Translations under genes and position numbers: made by a program
Notes under the pieces: generated by a model
Database searches by the model: none
What the model saw: the letters and a program-made list of their open reading frames with translations, nothing else
Told to the model about the DNA's origin: nothing
Shown here: one piece after another, positions 1 through 7,900 of the stretch
How positions within the stretch are numbered: the stretch's first letter is position 1
How the letters are laid out: each line of letters opens with the position of its first letter
NCBI GenBank assembly: GCA_964495595.1
Contig: CAZBWH010000090.1
Location: 1 to 11,582 of the forward strand
Direction: 5' to 3'
Source: CALMFQ01 sp964495595
GTDB taxonomy: Bacteria > Pseudomonadota > Gammaproteobacteria > Burkholderiales > SCOH01
Length of the DNA: 11,582 nucleotides

Positions 1-54
1 ACTCGCGACCAACGGATTAAAAGTCCGCTGCTCTACCGACTGAGCTACCAACCC
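1..54 (-). tRNA. tRNA-Lys(UUU), 5' portion, cut by window edge
   Basis: Read on the minus strand, the sequence begins GGGTTGGTAGCTCAG and has a D-stem (GCTC/GAGC) and an anticodon stem GCGGA/TCCGT. The seven-base loop is CTTTTAA, giving anticodon UUU (plus-strand positions 19-21), so it reads lysine AAA/AAG codons. The T-arm and 3' acceptor strand lie outside the window. A consensus promoter sits immediately upstream (66-93). Confidence 0.96.
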
Positions 55-65
55 GAAGGCGTTGC

Positions 66-93
66 ATTATAAGGGGATGAGTTTTTTTGTCAA
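66..93 (-). promoter_or_regulatory. Promoter of tRNA-Lys
   Basis: On the minus strand a perfect -35 TTGACA (plus positions 88-93) and a perfect -10 TATAAT (66-71) are separated by 16 bp that begin with an A-run. The predicted start is near 59-60, only about five bases before the mature tRNA end. The bases after the -10 are GC-rich, as is typical of strong stable-RNA promoters. The -35 overlaps the stop codon (90-92) of the DUF3999 gene. Confidence 0.9.
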
Positions 94-1421
94 CGATTGC
101 GTTGGCCTGGCGGGTACGGGCCCTGGTCAGGGCTGAGGCGGTAGGCCATCCAGGCCATCAGGCCCACACCCAGGATCAGCACCAGCCACAGTAGCAGTGT
201 GCGCCAGTGCAGGTGAGTGATGCGGCTGGCCCAATGCCCGGCCTCGCTGCGCAACGGGCCGCTGATGCTGGCGCGGGCAAGGGTCGGTCGGTCGGACTGG
301 GGCACCAGGGTGGCGTAAGGCAAGTGGCCGGGGTGCTCCTGAGCGTTGTCGCCGAACTGCAAGCGGTACGGAGGTTGGCCCTGGGGAACAAACACGAGTT
401 GCCGGCTACGATAATCGGCTTGCAGTCGCAGCGCGGCGGGCACTGGGGCGCCGATCCGGCTGTCGGGTTGCAGTTTCCAGTAGCGGTCGGTGCTGCTGAC
501 GATGAATGGTGGCATCTGGGCATCGAGCTTGTAGACCAGTTGGGGGCCGTGGCGGCGCCAGGGTTGGTCGGGTGAGGCGCGGGAGAGCAACTCGGCGGGC
601 AGCAACAGACGGGGGCCGGTGTAGATCACTTGCAGGTGATGCAAGGGAAAGGCGCCGCCCAGATCAAATTCGAATCCACCGTCGGTGGCCTTGCGTGCGG
701 CGACCTGGGGCAGTGGCTGCAGGTCGGCCTGCGGGGGGCGCAGGGTTTCGCCGCTGGCTTCGGTCAAGCGGAATCCGGCTGGCCAGTCGGCCTGCAGCCG
801 TAGATAGCGGGCGGTGGTGGCAGGAAGAGGCAGGCGGCTCTGGCTGAGCTGGTGTGTGCCGCTGTGCAGGCGGGCCAGGGTGGCCGGGCCGGTGAGCGGC
901 TGCCAGTGCTGCAGGTCATCGCCGTGCTGGATGGTCAGGGTCAGCAGGATGTCTGGCTGGCGGGCTTGCCAGTTCAGCTGCAGGGCGGTGAGATCGGGTC
1001 GCGGGGCGATGCCACGGTCGATCAGGTATGCCGGAGGGGGCGGCTGGCCAGGGGCGGTGCGGCTGGCGAGTTCGAGCCGGAGGCTGCCGCCCGGGTCGCG
1101 CTGCAGTTGCAGGTGATCGGCGGCGGGAGCGCTGGTAGCAGACGTCGGCTCGGCATACAGGGGCAAGGCCAGTGACTGGAGGGTATCCGGTGCGGGAGGC
1201 TGCCAGGCAAACGGCTGCGGATGGTCGGCTGCGTCGAGAACCCGCAGGTCACGCAGATCGGGATAGGCTGCGTGGCGATACACATCCGGCGGCAGGGTCA
1301 CCTGCTGCAGTGCGGCGGGCGACGGGCTGACTGACAACGACAGTGCGTAGGCTGGCGCGGCACTGGCGGCAGCGGGCATGAGGCTCAATGCCAGCAGCAG
1401 GGTAGGTAATACCGTGTTCAT
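90..1421 (-). CDS. DUF3999 family exported membrane-anchored protein
   Basis: This 443-aa protein has a cleavable-looking signal peptide (residues 1 to about 21, ending in an Ala-rich AASA/AAP region), a long extracytoplasmic part, one C-terminal membrane helix (about residues 406-426, WLVLILGVGLMAWMAY) and a short basic tail. It therefore probably sits in the periplasm, anchored in the inner membrane. I recognise it as DUF3999 from the overall pattern and from its place directly behind a DUF2339 gene. The stretch around residues 165-225 (HWQPL, then ARYLRLQ) resembles discoidin/galactose-binding beta-sandwich folds, and a second similar piece near 290-320 ends in RYWKL. This could mean sugar or polymer binding, which is inference. 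Its ATG overlaps the TGA of DUF2339 as ATGA, so the two are translationally coupled. No enzymatic motif is visible and the function is unknown. Confidence 0.87.
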   Translation of the reverse strand: MNTVLPTLLLALSLMPAAASAAPAYALSLSVSPSPAALQQVTLPPDVYRHAAYPDLRDLRVLDAADHPQPFAWQPPAPDTLQSLALPLYAEPTSATSAPAADHLQLQRDPGGSLRLELASRTAPGQPPPPAYLIDRGIAPRPDLTALQLNWQARQPDILLTLTIQHGDDLQHWQPLTGPATLARLHSGTHQLSQSRLPLPATTARYLRLQADWPAGFRLTEASGETLRPPQADLQPLPQVAARKATDGGFEFDLGGAFPLHHLQVIYTGPRLLLPAELLSRASPDQPWRRHGPQLVYKLDAQMPPFIVSSTDRYWKLQPDSRIGAPVPAALRLQADYRSRQLVFVPQGQPPYRLQFGDNAQEHPGHLPYATLVPQSDRPTLARASISGPLRSEAGHWASRITHLHWRTLLLWLVLILGVGLMAWMAYRLSPDQGPYPPGQRNR

Positions 1422-4201
1422 GGTTCGGAGGGCTCCTGTTTCGGTGGTACCGGGGCGAGATAGCCGATCAGCAGCATCAGCAGGCCGACACCGATGAACG
1501 AGACGATGCGCTCAATGCCGTTGGCGCCTGCCAGGTCTAGCAGCATCAGTTTGACGACCACGACCGCCAGCAAGCCGGCGCCGGCCAGCCACAAGCCGCG
1601 CCAGATGCGCCGGGTGGCCAGCAGCATCGCGGCCAGTGCGAGCAGGCTCCAGAACAGCGATAGCCCTGCCTGCACTCGGGCGGAACGCCACAAGGAGTCG
1701 AACTCGAATGGAATGCCGTCCAGATGATGAAAGCTGCGCAACAGCAGCGCGGTCAGCCAGACGAAGCCGGCCAGGCCGATGGCGATGCTGAATGGCCGTG
1801 GGGGCAGCGCTGCAGCGAGATGCGGCTGAATCCGGGGATGGCGCCCCCAGTGCCAGAGTGTCAGCAGTAACAGCATCTGCGCCAGGTCGAGCGGATTGAG
1901 CAAGGGCAGATAGGGCAAGGGCTGGGCGCTGCCATCGCTGAAGCCGTTGGCGGCAAGACTCCACAGATACAGCGAAACCGCCATCGGCGCGGTGGCCAGC
2001 CAGCCGTAGTGCATCGGCCAGTCGCGCCACGGCCAGCGCGATTGCAGGGCAGGATGCAGCAGCAGGCCGACCAGCAGCGCGGGCACCAGCGCCCATCCCA
2101 GCAGCGGCCAGCTACTGGGCAGCAAGGCCAGTTCGCCAAAGCCCCACGCGGCCAGCCAGACGCCGAGCAGGGTAAACAGCCAAACGCCGAGCAGATGGTT
2201 CAGTCCCAGCAGCAACCGGGGTTGGTCGCGTTGCTGGCGGTGCAGCAACCAGCCGTGGGTAAGCAGGGCCAGTGGCCAGGCTAGCCAGCCGCCGTGTTCG
2301 AGTGGCTGGGTTTGCTGCGACCAGGCCAGCAGCGCGTGCCAGCCCAGTGCTGCCGCCCAGGCCAGCGCGGGCCGGGCCAGCGCGGGCAGTTGCCAGTGAT
2401 CGGCGGCCAGGCGCAACCCGGCTGCGGTCAGGCACAGCCAGAGGACACCGGCCACAGGCAAGGCGGCGGGAGCCAGCAGGGCGTGGAACGGGTAATACGC
2501 GCTGGCCAGCCACCAGAGCAAGGCCCAATAGAGCGTAAGGGGTGGCAGCACGGTCTCGCTGGCGTGCAGCGCTGCCGGATGCCGGTACAGCAACACCGCA
2601 ACCGTGGCACTTCCCAGCGCCACCAGTAGACAGCCCAGCACGGTGCCATTGATCCAGCCTGCAGCCGGCAGATCGAGCCCCAACGATGCGGCCAGGCCGG
2701 CCAGCCACAGCATCAGATAGCCGAATGCCCTTGCCAGCCGCTTGTTTTGCCGCAGGCCGATCCACACCACGCCGGCGCCTTCCAGCGCCCAGGCGCCGGC
2801 AGTCCATTGCGCCGACAAGGCAAGCGGAATCGCCAGGGTGGCAAAGATCACTCCCAGCGCGGTGAATGCCTCGCGCAGCAGGGCTTTGCCATCGTTGCGC
2901 CGCGCCAGCCAGATTGCCAGCGTGAGGTAACAGGCGGCCAGCGCCAGCGCGCTGAATGCCGCGCCGAATTCCCACGGGTGTACCAGCCGCATCTGTAGCC
3001 CGAAGCCGACGATCGGGGTACCGAACACCAGGGTCGCATCGACGTAATCCGGTCGCTGGCCGTGGCGCAACTGCGCAAACCGTAGCGCCACCCACAGATA
3101 GACCAGAAAGAACGCCAGCAGAAAGGGCTGGGTGCTGGCGTACAACCCCGGCCGGTATTGCAGCACGCCCCAGCCGGCGGAAATGCCGAAGGTAAACAGG
3201 AAACCCACCACGTTCAACGCCCGCCATGCCTTGTAATGGGCTACCGCCACGATGCCGGCATTCAGCAGCAGGTAGTAGCCAAACAACGCCACATGGCTGC
3301 CGTGGCCGGTAGAGGTCAGCAATGGCGCCAGAAAGCCGCCGGCGGTCGCGATCACTGCCAGCGCGGGCGAATCCTGTCGCAACGCCAGCAAGGCGGACAG
3401 CCCAACCATTGCCAGCAGCAGGCCGAATGCCAGTTCGCCGGGCAACAGCGGATACAGCCGGAACGCGGCGAACACGGTCAGGTAGAGCACTGCCACGGCA
3501 GCCCCCTGTACCGCCAGCGCATACGCCGGGCGGCGGTGTCGTAGCCGCCAGCCCACTGCCAGACCGGCAATGGCCCCCAGCGCCACGCCGATGAACCGGG
3601 CCTCGACCGGCAGGGTCGCGTGTTCGGCGGCAAATTTGAGCAGGAAGGCCACCCCCATGAACACGATCACAATACCGACCCGCACCACACTGTTTCCGCC
3701 CAGCAGCCAGTTGCGTGCGGCCGCGAAAGGATCGAATCCCGGGGTATCCGGCCGCGGCTGGCGCGGAGGCAGGGTCAGCCGCGGGCGCTGACTGGCCGGT
3801 GCCGCGGCGGGCGCTGACCCGGCCTGCGGCGACATGACAGGCTCCGGCGCCACCGTGGCCACGATGTCAGCCAGAGTGAGCCACGCCTCGGCCTCGGCCT
3901 GCGGTTCCGGCCGGTCTGCCGCATCGGCGCCGGCCTGGGGCAGCGGGCTGCGGGCCGCGCCAGGACTGGCTTGCAGGGCTACGCTGGAAGCCACGTCTGG
4001 CGCGGCGTCCGGGTCGGCGGGCCTGGGGCTTGCTTGCCCCTGCGGGCGCAATTGCTGCAATTGCTGCCGCAAGTCCTGCAGCTCCCGCCCCTGCGCCAGT
4101 TGCCGCGCCAGCAGCCAGCCACAGGCCATGCCGAACACCAGACCGCCGAAGTCGTCGACGGCGAAGCCCAGCAACGCACCCAGCAGCACAAACATCCACA
4201 T
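1418..4201 (-). CDS. DUF2339 family large polytopic membrane protein
   Basis: This 927-aa inner-membrane protein starts with two short hydrophobic segments (from MWMFVLLGALLGF), followed by a Gln/Leu-rich probable coiled coil (about residues 38-52) and a Pro/Ala-rich linker to about 155. After that come roughly two dozen membrane helices to the C-terminus. The segment after the linker, including VAFLLKFAAEH, is characteristic of DUF2339. The reading frame stays open for another 100 codons upstream, but I chose the ATG at 4201 for two reasons. It has an excellent Shine-Dalgarno (GGAGGAGG at 4208-4215, six-base spacing), and the extra residues look non-biological and would run into the divergent MscS gene. 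It overlaps the downstream DUF3999 gene by four bases. The family is widespread and usually paired with DUF3999; its transport or envelope role is unproven. No nucleotide-binding or catalytic motif is evident. Confidence 0.9.
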   Translation of the reverse strand: MWMFVLLGALLGFAVDDFGGLVFGMACGWLLARQLAQGRELQDLRQQLQQLRPQGQASPRPADPDAAPDVASSVALQASPGAARSPLPQAGADAADRPEPQAEAEAWLTLADIVATVAPEPVMSPQAGSAPAAAPASQRPRLTLPPRQPRPDTPGFDPFAAARNWLLGGNSVVRVGIVIVFMGVAFLLKFAAEHATLPVEARFIGVALGAIAGLAVGWRLRHRRPAYALAVQGAAVAVLYLTVFAAFRLYPLLPGELAFGLLLAMVGLSALLALRQDSPALAVIATAGGFLAPLLTSTGHGSHVALFGYYLLLNAGIVAVAHYKAWRALNVVGFLFTFGISAGWGVLQYRPGLYASTQPFLLAFFLVYLWVALRFAQLRHGQRPDYVDATLVFGTPIVGFGLQMRLVHPWEFGAAFSALALAACYLTLAIWLARRNDGKALLREAFTALGVIFATLAIPLALSAQWTAGAWALEGAGVVWIGLRQNKRLARAFGYLMLWLAGLAASLGLDLPAAGWINGTVLGCLLVALGSATVAVLLYRHPAALHASETVLPPLTLYWALLWWLASAYYPFHALLAPAALPVAGVLWLCLTAAGLRLAADHWQLPALARPALAWAAALGWHALLAWSQQTQPLEHGGWLAWPLALLTHGWLLHRQQRDQPRLLLGLNHLLGVWLFTLLGVWLAAWGFGELALLPSSWPLLGWALVPALLVGLLLHPALQSRWPWRDWPMHYGWLATAPMAVSLYLWSLAANGFSDGSAQPLPYLPLLNPLDLAQMLLLLTLWHWGRHPRIQPHLAAALPPRPFSIAIGLAGFVWLTALLLRSFHHLDGIPFEFDSLWRSARVQAGLSLFWSLLALAAMLLATRRIWRGLWLAGAGLLAVVVVKLMLLDLAGANGIERIVSFIGVGLLMLLIGYLAPVPPKQEPSEP

Positions 4202-4207
4202 GGTCGG

Positions 4208-4215
4208 CCTCCTCC
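4208..4215 (-). promoter_or_regulatory. Ribosome binding site of the DUF2339 gene
   Basis: GGAGGAGG on the minus strand lies six bases before the ATG at 4201. It decides the start of the DUF2339 gene against the longer open frame. Confidence 0.85.
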
Positions 4216-4220
4216 GATTG

Positions 4221-4241
4221 TTCCGGCTACGGTAGCCGAAA
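4221..4241. repeat. 21-bp odd-centred palindrome between divergent genes
   Basis: The arms CGGCTAC (4224-4230) and GTAGCCG (4232-4238) are perfect inverted repeats around one central G. The symmetry extends to TT/AA at the outer ends with a single mismatched pair (4223/4239). The one-base centre does not suit an RNA hairpin well and fits a protein-binding dyad better. It lies just upstream of the DUF2339 Shine-Dalgarno, in the gap shared with the MscS gene. Confidence 0.5.
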
Positions 4242-4312
4242 AGGCAGCGCCAGTCATCCGGCCGGGCAGGAAAGCGGCTGTGACCGGGCAGCCGGCAACA
4301 GGCAAAACTGGC

Positions 4313-4318
4313 TACAAT
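4313..4318 (+). promoter_or_regulatory. Possible -10 element of the MscS-type gene
   Basis: TACAAT lies 31 bases before the ATG at 4350, giving a leader of about 25 bases. The same TACAATCG string occurs upstream of ilvD. No convincing -35 is found at 16-18 bp, so this is a weak call. Confidence 0.35.
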
Positions 4319-4349
4319 CGGCAGACTAGCGCCTGCCTGCGAGCCCTTT

Positions 4350-5996
4350 ATGCCGATTGCCCTGCCCCGCACCCTTGCCTGTCTGCTGATCCTGCTTGGC
4401 TGGCTGGCCGGCCTGTTGCTGCCGGTGTCGGCAACAGCCAGCCCGAACCCGGCCAGCGGGCAACCCACTCCGGCGCTACTGCTGGTTGGCAACCGAACCA
4501 TCCTGACCCTGCGTGTGCCGCTGCTGGGCTATCTGCCGCAGGATCGGGCAATGGCCGGGCAACAGCGCATCCGGCAGCTTTTGCAGCGCAATGGGCCGCT
4601 GACGGTCAGTACCCGGCCGGGTAACGACGGAGTGACCGTACTGATCGACGACAACCCGGTGTTCATGGTGCTGCCAGGCGATGCCAATCCGCTGGCTGGC
4701 GAAACGATCGGCGATGTCGCCTCCCAGAGTGTCCAGGCACTGGAGCAGGCAATCGGCGAATACCGCGAGCGCAATGACCCACGGGCGCTGGCCCATGCCG
4801 CGGGCTGGAGCACGGCAGCCACGGGGCTGACCGTGCTGGCCGCAGTGCTGTGGCTGAGGCTGGGGCGCCGGCTGCGGGCCCGGATCGGCGATCTGGTACG
4901 ACAGCGGGCGGCGCGGATCAGGCTGGCGGGCATTCATGCCATCAATGCCCATCAGAGTGCGCGGCTTGCCGCACACGCAATCACCCTGCTGACCGCGAGC
5001 GGCATGATGATCCTGCTGTATCTGTGGGCCACGTTCGTACTCAACAGCCTGCCGTGGACCCGCCCCTGGGGCGAGCGGCTGGCCAGCTTCCTGCTGCAGC
5101 TGATTGCTGATGTCGCGCTGGCGATCGCCCATGCTGTGCCAGGGCTGATTCTGGTGGCGGTCATCGTGCTGCTGGCGCGATTCGGCCACGGCGTTGTCAA
5201 GGCATTCTTTGGCCGGATCGAAACCGGCGGGCTGCAGGTTGGCTGGCTGGATCAGGCCACCGCGCCGGCCACCCGCAAGTTGGCGACTGGGCTGATCTGG
5301 CTGCTGGCACTGGCAATGGCCTACCCTTACCTGCCCGGCGCCCAGACGGATGCCTTCAAGGGCCTGTCGGTACTGTTCGGCCTGATGGTTTCGCTGGGGG
5401 CATCGGGCATTGTCGGTCAGGTGGTCAGCGGCTTTATTCTGGTGTATTCACGCTCATTGAAAGTCGGCGAATACGTGCGCATTGGCGACACCGAAGGCAC
5501 GGTCACCGAGCTGGGCCTGTTTGCCACCCGAATCCAGACCGGAATGGGTGAAGAAATCGTGCTGCCGAACAACTACATCACCAGCACGCCGACCCGCAAC
5601 TATTCACGCACCGTGGCCGATGGACAGGGTTTCGTGCTCGACACCAGCGTCACCATCGGCTATGACACCCCGTGGCGGCAAGTACAGGCGATGCTGCTGC
5701 AGGCTGCCGACGCCACACCCGGCATCATGACCGAGCCAGCCCCCTACGTGATCCAGACCGCCCTGTCCGACTGGTACATCGAATACCGGCTGGTTGCCTA
5801 CGCCGGGCCGGATGCGCCGACCAAACGGGCTCGCGTACTGAGCGAGCTGCACGCCCACATTGTCGACACCTTCAACGAATACGGCGTACAGATCATGTCG
5901 CCGCACTATCTGGCCGACAAGAACGAGCCGGTAGTCGTGACCAGACAAGACTGGTACAAGGCCCCGGCACACCCTCCTGACGCCAGGCACCGATAG
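4350..5996 (+). CDS. MscS family mechanosensitive ion channel
   Basis: This 548-aa protein has a signal peptide (1 to about 29, ending VSATA), a periplasmic segment of about 110 residues and four membrane helices (about 150-170, 207-230, 250-280, 305-325). The MscS core follows: a Gly/Ala/Ser-rich pore helix (about 344-365, SLGASGIVGQVVSGFILVYS), then the beta domain with KVGEYVRIGDTEGTV, LPNNYI and TRNYSR, then an alpha/beta C-terminal domain. This pattern is diagnostic of the family, whose members release solutes under membrane tension during hypo-osmotic shock. It is longer than the small MscS (about 286 aa) and lacks the very large extension of the MscK type, so it is a medium-sized paralogue. 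The start is supported by the signal peptide, although the Shine-Dalgarno is poor. It is divergent from DUF2339, which suggests a shared envelope context. Confidence 0.93.
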   Translation: MPIALPRTLACLLILLGWLAGLLLPVSATASPNPASGQPTPALLLVGNRTILTLRVPLLGYLPQDRAMAGQQRIRQLLQRNGPLTVSTRPGNDGVTVLIDDNPVFMVLPGDANPLAGETIGDVASQSVQALEQAIGEYRERNDPRALAHAAGWSTAATGLTVLAAVLWLRLGRRLRARIGDLVRQRAARIRLAGIHAINAHQSARLAAHAITLLTASGMMILLYLWATFVLNSLPWTRPWGERLASFLLQLIADVALAIAHAVPGLILVAVIVLLARFGHGVVKAFFGRIETGGLQVGWLDQATAPATRKLATGLIWLLALAMAYPYLPGAQTDAFKGLSVLFGLMVSLGASGIVGQVVSGFILVYSRSLKVGEYVRIGDTEGTVTELGLFATRIQTGMGEEIVLPNNYITSTPTRNYSRTVADGQGFVLDTSVTIGYDTPWRQVQAMLLQAADATPGIMTEPAPYVIQTALSDWYIEYRLVAYAGPDAPTKRARVLSELHAHIVDTFNEYGVQIMSPHYLADKNEPVVVTRQDWYKAPAHPPDARHR

Positions 5997-6104
5997 GAAA
6001 AGCAGCCCGCCTTGCCCGGCAGGCAGAATGAAGCCCAATCGCCCGCAGCGCAGCGCCAACCGTCCTGCATGCATTCACTGTTTCAAACTTCCGGAAACCC
6101 AGCC

Positions 6105-7412
6105 ATGACCGCCACCCCAGCCCGCCCGCTCGATGCCGGCGAAAAATTCTTCTGGATGCTCGACCAGGTGTCGTGCATGAATTTTGTCGTGTTTGCCGAA
6201 CTGGACTGCCAACTGCCGCCACCCGCGCTGCAGGCGGCGCTACAGGCCCTACAGCAGCGGCACCCCTTGCTGAGTTGCGCCATCCGGGTGCGTGAGGATG
6301 GCCACGTCGCCTTTGACCGCGCCACTGCGGCACCGATCCGCTTCACGGTCACCGCCGTCGATGGCGACAGTTGGCAGCAGCCGTTGCAGGCGCAACTGGC
6401 GCAGCCGTTCGCGGCGGATGAACATCCCCTGGCACGGGCGCTGTACCTGTCGCGCAGCGACGCACCGGGCAGCGTGGTCGGTCTGGTGTACCACCACGCG
6501 ATTGCCGATGGCCGCTCCGGCACCGCGCTGCTGCGCGAATGGCTGCAACTGGCGGCCAGCGGCAGTCGGACGGACGCCGCTCCCCACGACGAGCCGCCGC
6601 CGATGCACGCACTGTTTCCGCCGCAATTCGACTGGCAACGCCACCCGGACCAGGCAGCGGCGATTTACGGCGAGATGAAGCTGGAGATCAAGCGCTACGG
6701 CAAACCGGCCGACCTGCCTTGGCTGCAGCAACAGCACAGCGACCGCCAGCCAAGGTTCGTGCGGGTGGAATTCAGCCCGCAGCAGACCGACGCACTGCTG
6801 CAGCAATGCCGCGCCCACGCCACCACCCTGCACGGCGCACTGGGCGCAGCGCAACTGCTGGCCAAACGCAAGCTGCTGCCACAGGAAGGCGCACAGACCA
6901 TAACCCTGTCGCATCCGGCTGACCTGCGCCCGTATCTGACGCAGACGGTGCCGGAAGACGGACTGGGGTTGTACATCACCATGCTGTCGGCCAATTACCC
7001 GGTGGCAACCGACAGCGATTTCTGGCAACTGGCGCGGGAAGTGGTGGGCGACATCCGCCGGCAACTGCAGCGCGGCGACGGCCATCTGCTCTACACCTTG
7101 CTACGCACCCAGCAGGTGCCGCCGAACGCAGCCGGGCTGGCGGCGTTCGGCCAGCAGATGCTGGCCAGCCCCAAGGGGTCGATGATTTCGAATATTGGCC
7201 GGGTGGCCGAGGTGGCGGGCGGGCTGCCGGTCAGCCACATTTCGTTCGCACTGTGCCCGATGCCGTATCAGGCGCTGTTCACCGCCGCCAGCAGCTACGG
7301 CGGCAAGCTGATCCTCAATATCAACTACGACGCGGCCAAGCTGGCGCCAGACGTGGCCACCCGGTTGGCACAGCAGCTACGGGCCGAACTGCTGGCGCGG
7401 CTGCAAAGCTGA
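6105..7412 (+). CDS. Stand-alone HHxxxDG acyltransferase (condensation/AATase-like superfamily)
   Basis: This 435-aa soluble protein belongs to the CoA-dependent acyltransferase superfamily, which includes NRPS condensation domains, alcohol acetyltransferases, PapA and wax-ester synthases. The active-site motif HHAIADG is at residues 130-136, with the catalytic second His at 131. The N-terminus (LDAGEKFFWMLDQ, then HPLLSCAIRV) and the C-terminal SNIGR (about 362-366) fit the same fold. The acyl donor and acceptor cannot be read from sequence. No carrier protein, synthetase or ketosynthase lies nearby, so a free alcohol, lipid or amine acceptor is more likely than an assembly line. I chose the ATG at 6105 because the conserved region begins right after it. 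In-frame ATGs at 6012 and 6069 add residues of no recognisable character, and none of the three has a strong Shine-Dalgarno. It follows the MscS gene by 108 bp and converges on the RHH gene. Confidence 0.83.
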   Translation: MTATPARPLDAGEKFFWMLDQVSCMNFVVFAELDCQLPPPALQAALQALQQRHPLLSCAIRVREDGHVAFDRATAAPIRFTVTAVDGDSWQQPLQAQLAQPFAADEHPLARALYLSRSDAPGSVVGLVYHHAIADGRSGTALLREWLQLAASGSRTDAAPHDEPPPMHALFPPQFDWQRHPDQAAAIYGEMKLEIKRYGKPADLPWLQQQHSDRQPRFVRVEFSPQQTDALLQQCRAHATTLHGALGAAQLLAKRKLLPQEGAQTITLSHPADLRPYLTQTVPEDGLGLYITMLSANYPVATDSDFWQLAREVVGDIRRQLQRGDGHLLYTLLRTQQVPPNAAGLAAFGQQMLASPKGSMISNIGRVAEVAGGLPVSHISFALCPMPYQALFTAASSYGGKLILNINYDAAKLAPDVATRLAQQLRAELLARLQS

Positions 7413-7451
7413 TCCCCTGCCCTGCGAACCAGCACCAGCGCGGTCTGCGGC

Positions 7452-7883
7452 CTACTTGCCAGGGCGGCCGGTCTTGAGTTTCTCGATTTCGCTCATCACC
7501 GCCGCCAGCACCACATCGTCCAGCCCGGCCAGCTGACGCAGTGCGGCGCGCAGCAGTTCGCTTTTTTTCGCCTCGATGCCCTGCGCCAGGCAACGCGCCT
7601 TGAGCTGGGCAAACAGGGCGTAGTCGGCTTGCGGCAGGGTAAAGCTGTCGCGCACCAGTTTGTCTTTCTTCTCCTTGTCGCTGTCCTTTTTCTTTTTGCC
7701 CGGCTTGTCTTTTTCACCTACGCTGGCAACGGGCGGCGGCTCGACGGCGGGCGCGGCGACGGGTTGAGCCGGCGCCGGTGCATTGTTGACTTCGGGTACG
7801 GCTTCGGCTGCGGGGGTGGGAGTGGCAATCGCCGGTGCGTTAACAGCCGCGCGACGGGCGCGGGGGCGGGAACGGGTGCTCAT
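7452..7883 (-). CDS. Ribbon-helix-helix-like protein with long basic/disordered N-terminus, probable ParA partner
   Basis: This 143-aa protein has three parts. Residues 1-55 are an Arg-rich start and a Pro/Ala-rich disordered region. Residues 57-75 are strongly charged and Lys-rich (KDKPGKKKKDSDKEKKDK). The folded C-terminal part (76-143) begins with a short strand (LVRDSFTL) and continues with helices containing KKSELLRAALRQL. This strand-helix-helix pattern with a KSELLRAA second helix is typical of ribbon-helix-helix DNA-binding proteins. In type Ib partition systems the partner of ParA is a small RHH protein with a flexible basic tail (ParG-like), and the divergent neighbour here is a ParA. 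A partner and autorepressor role is therefore inferred. The start is well supported by GAGGAGG (7893-7899), nine bases upstream. The gene converges on the acyltransferase with a 39-bp gap and no clear terminator. Confidence 0.78.
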   Translation of the reverse strand: MSTRSRPRARRAAVNAPAIATPTPAAEAVPEVNNAPAPAQPVAAPAVEPPPVASVGEKDKPGKKKKDSDKEKKDKLVRDSFTLPQADYALFAQLKARCLAQGIEAKKSELLRAALRQLAGLDDVVLAAVMSEIEKLKTGRPGK

Positions 7884-7900
7884 CAGGGTAATCCTCCTCT

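Noticed and set aside
1..65. The tRNA end as an integration (att) site
   Set aside because: The 3' half of the tRNA is outside the window and no integrase or repeated tRNA fragment is seen inside it.
2112..3227. Long alternative-frame open frame (371 codons) inside the DUF2339 gene
   Set aside because: It is Ala/Arg/Gly-rich with no domain, as expected for a shifted frame in GC-rich DNA, and is fully covered by the DUF2339 coding region.
4202..4501. 100-codon upstream extension of the DUF2339 reading frame
   Set aside because: It has no family resemblance, runs across the divergent MscS start and signal peptide, and the ATG at 4201 has a near-perfect Shine-Dalgarno.
6009..6024. Hairpin-like GCC(T)TGCC-C-GGCAGGC after the MscS stop codon as a terminator
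   Set aside because: The loop would be a single base and no T-run follows, so it does not qualify as an intrinsic terminator.
6249..7085. 278-codon minus-strand open frame antisense to the acyltransferase
   Set aside because: Its composition is Gln/Arg/Val/Ala-rich without any motif, while the opposite strand encodes a clear HHxxxDG enzyme.
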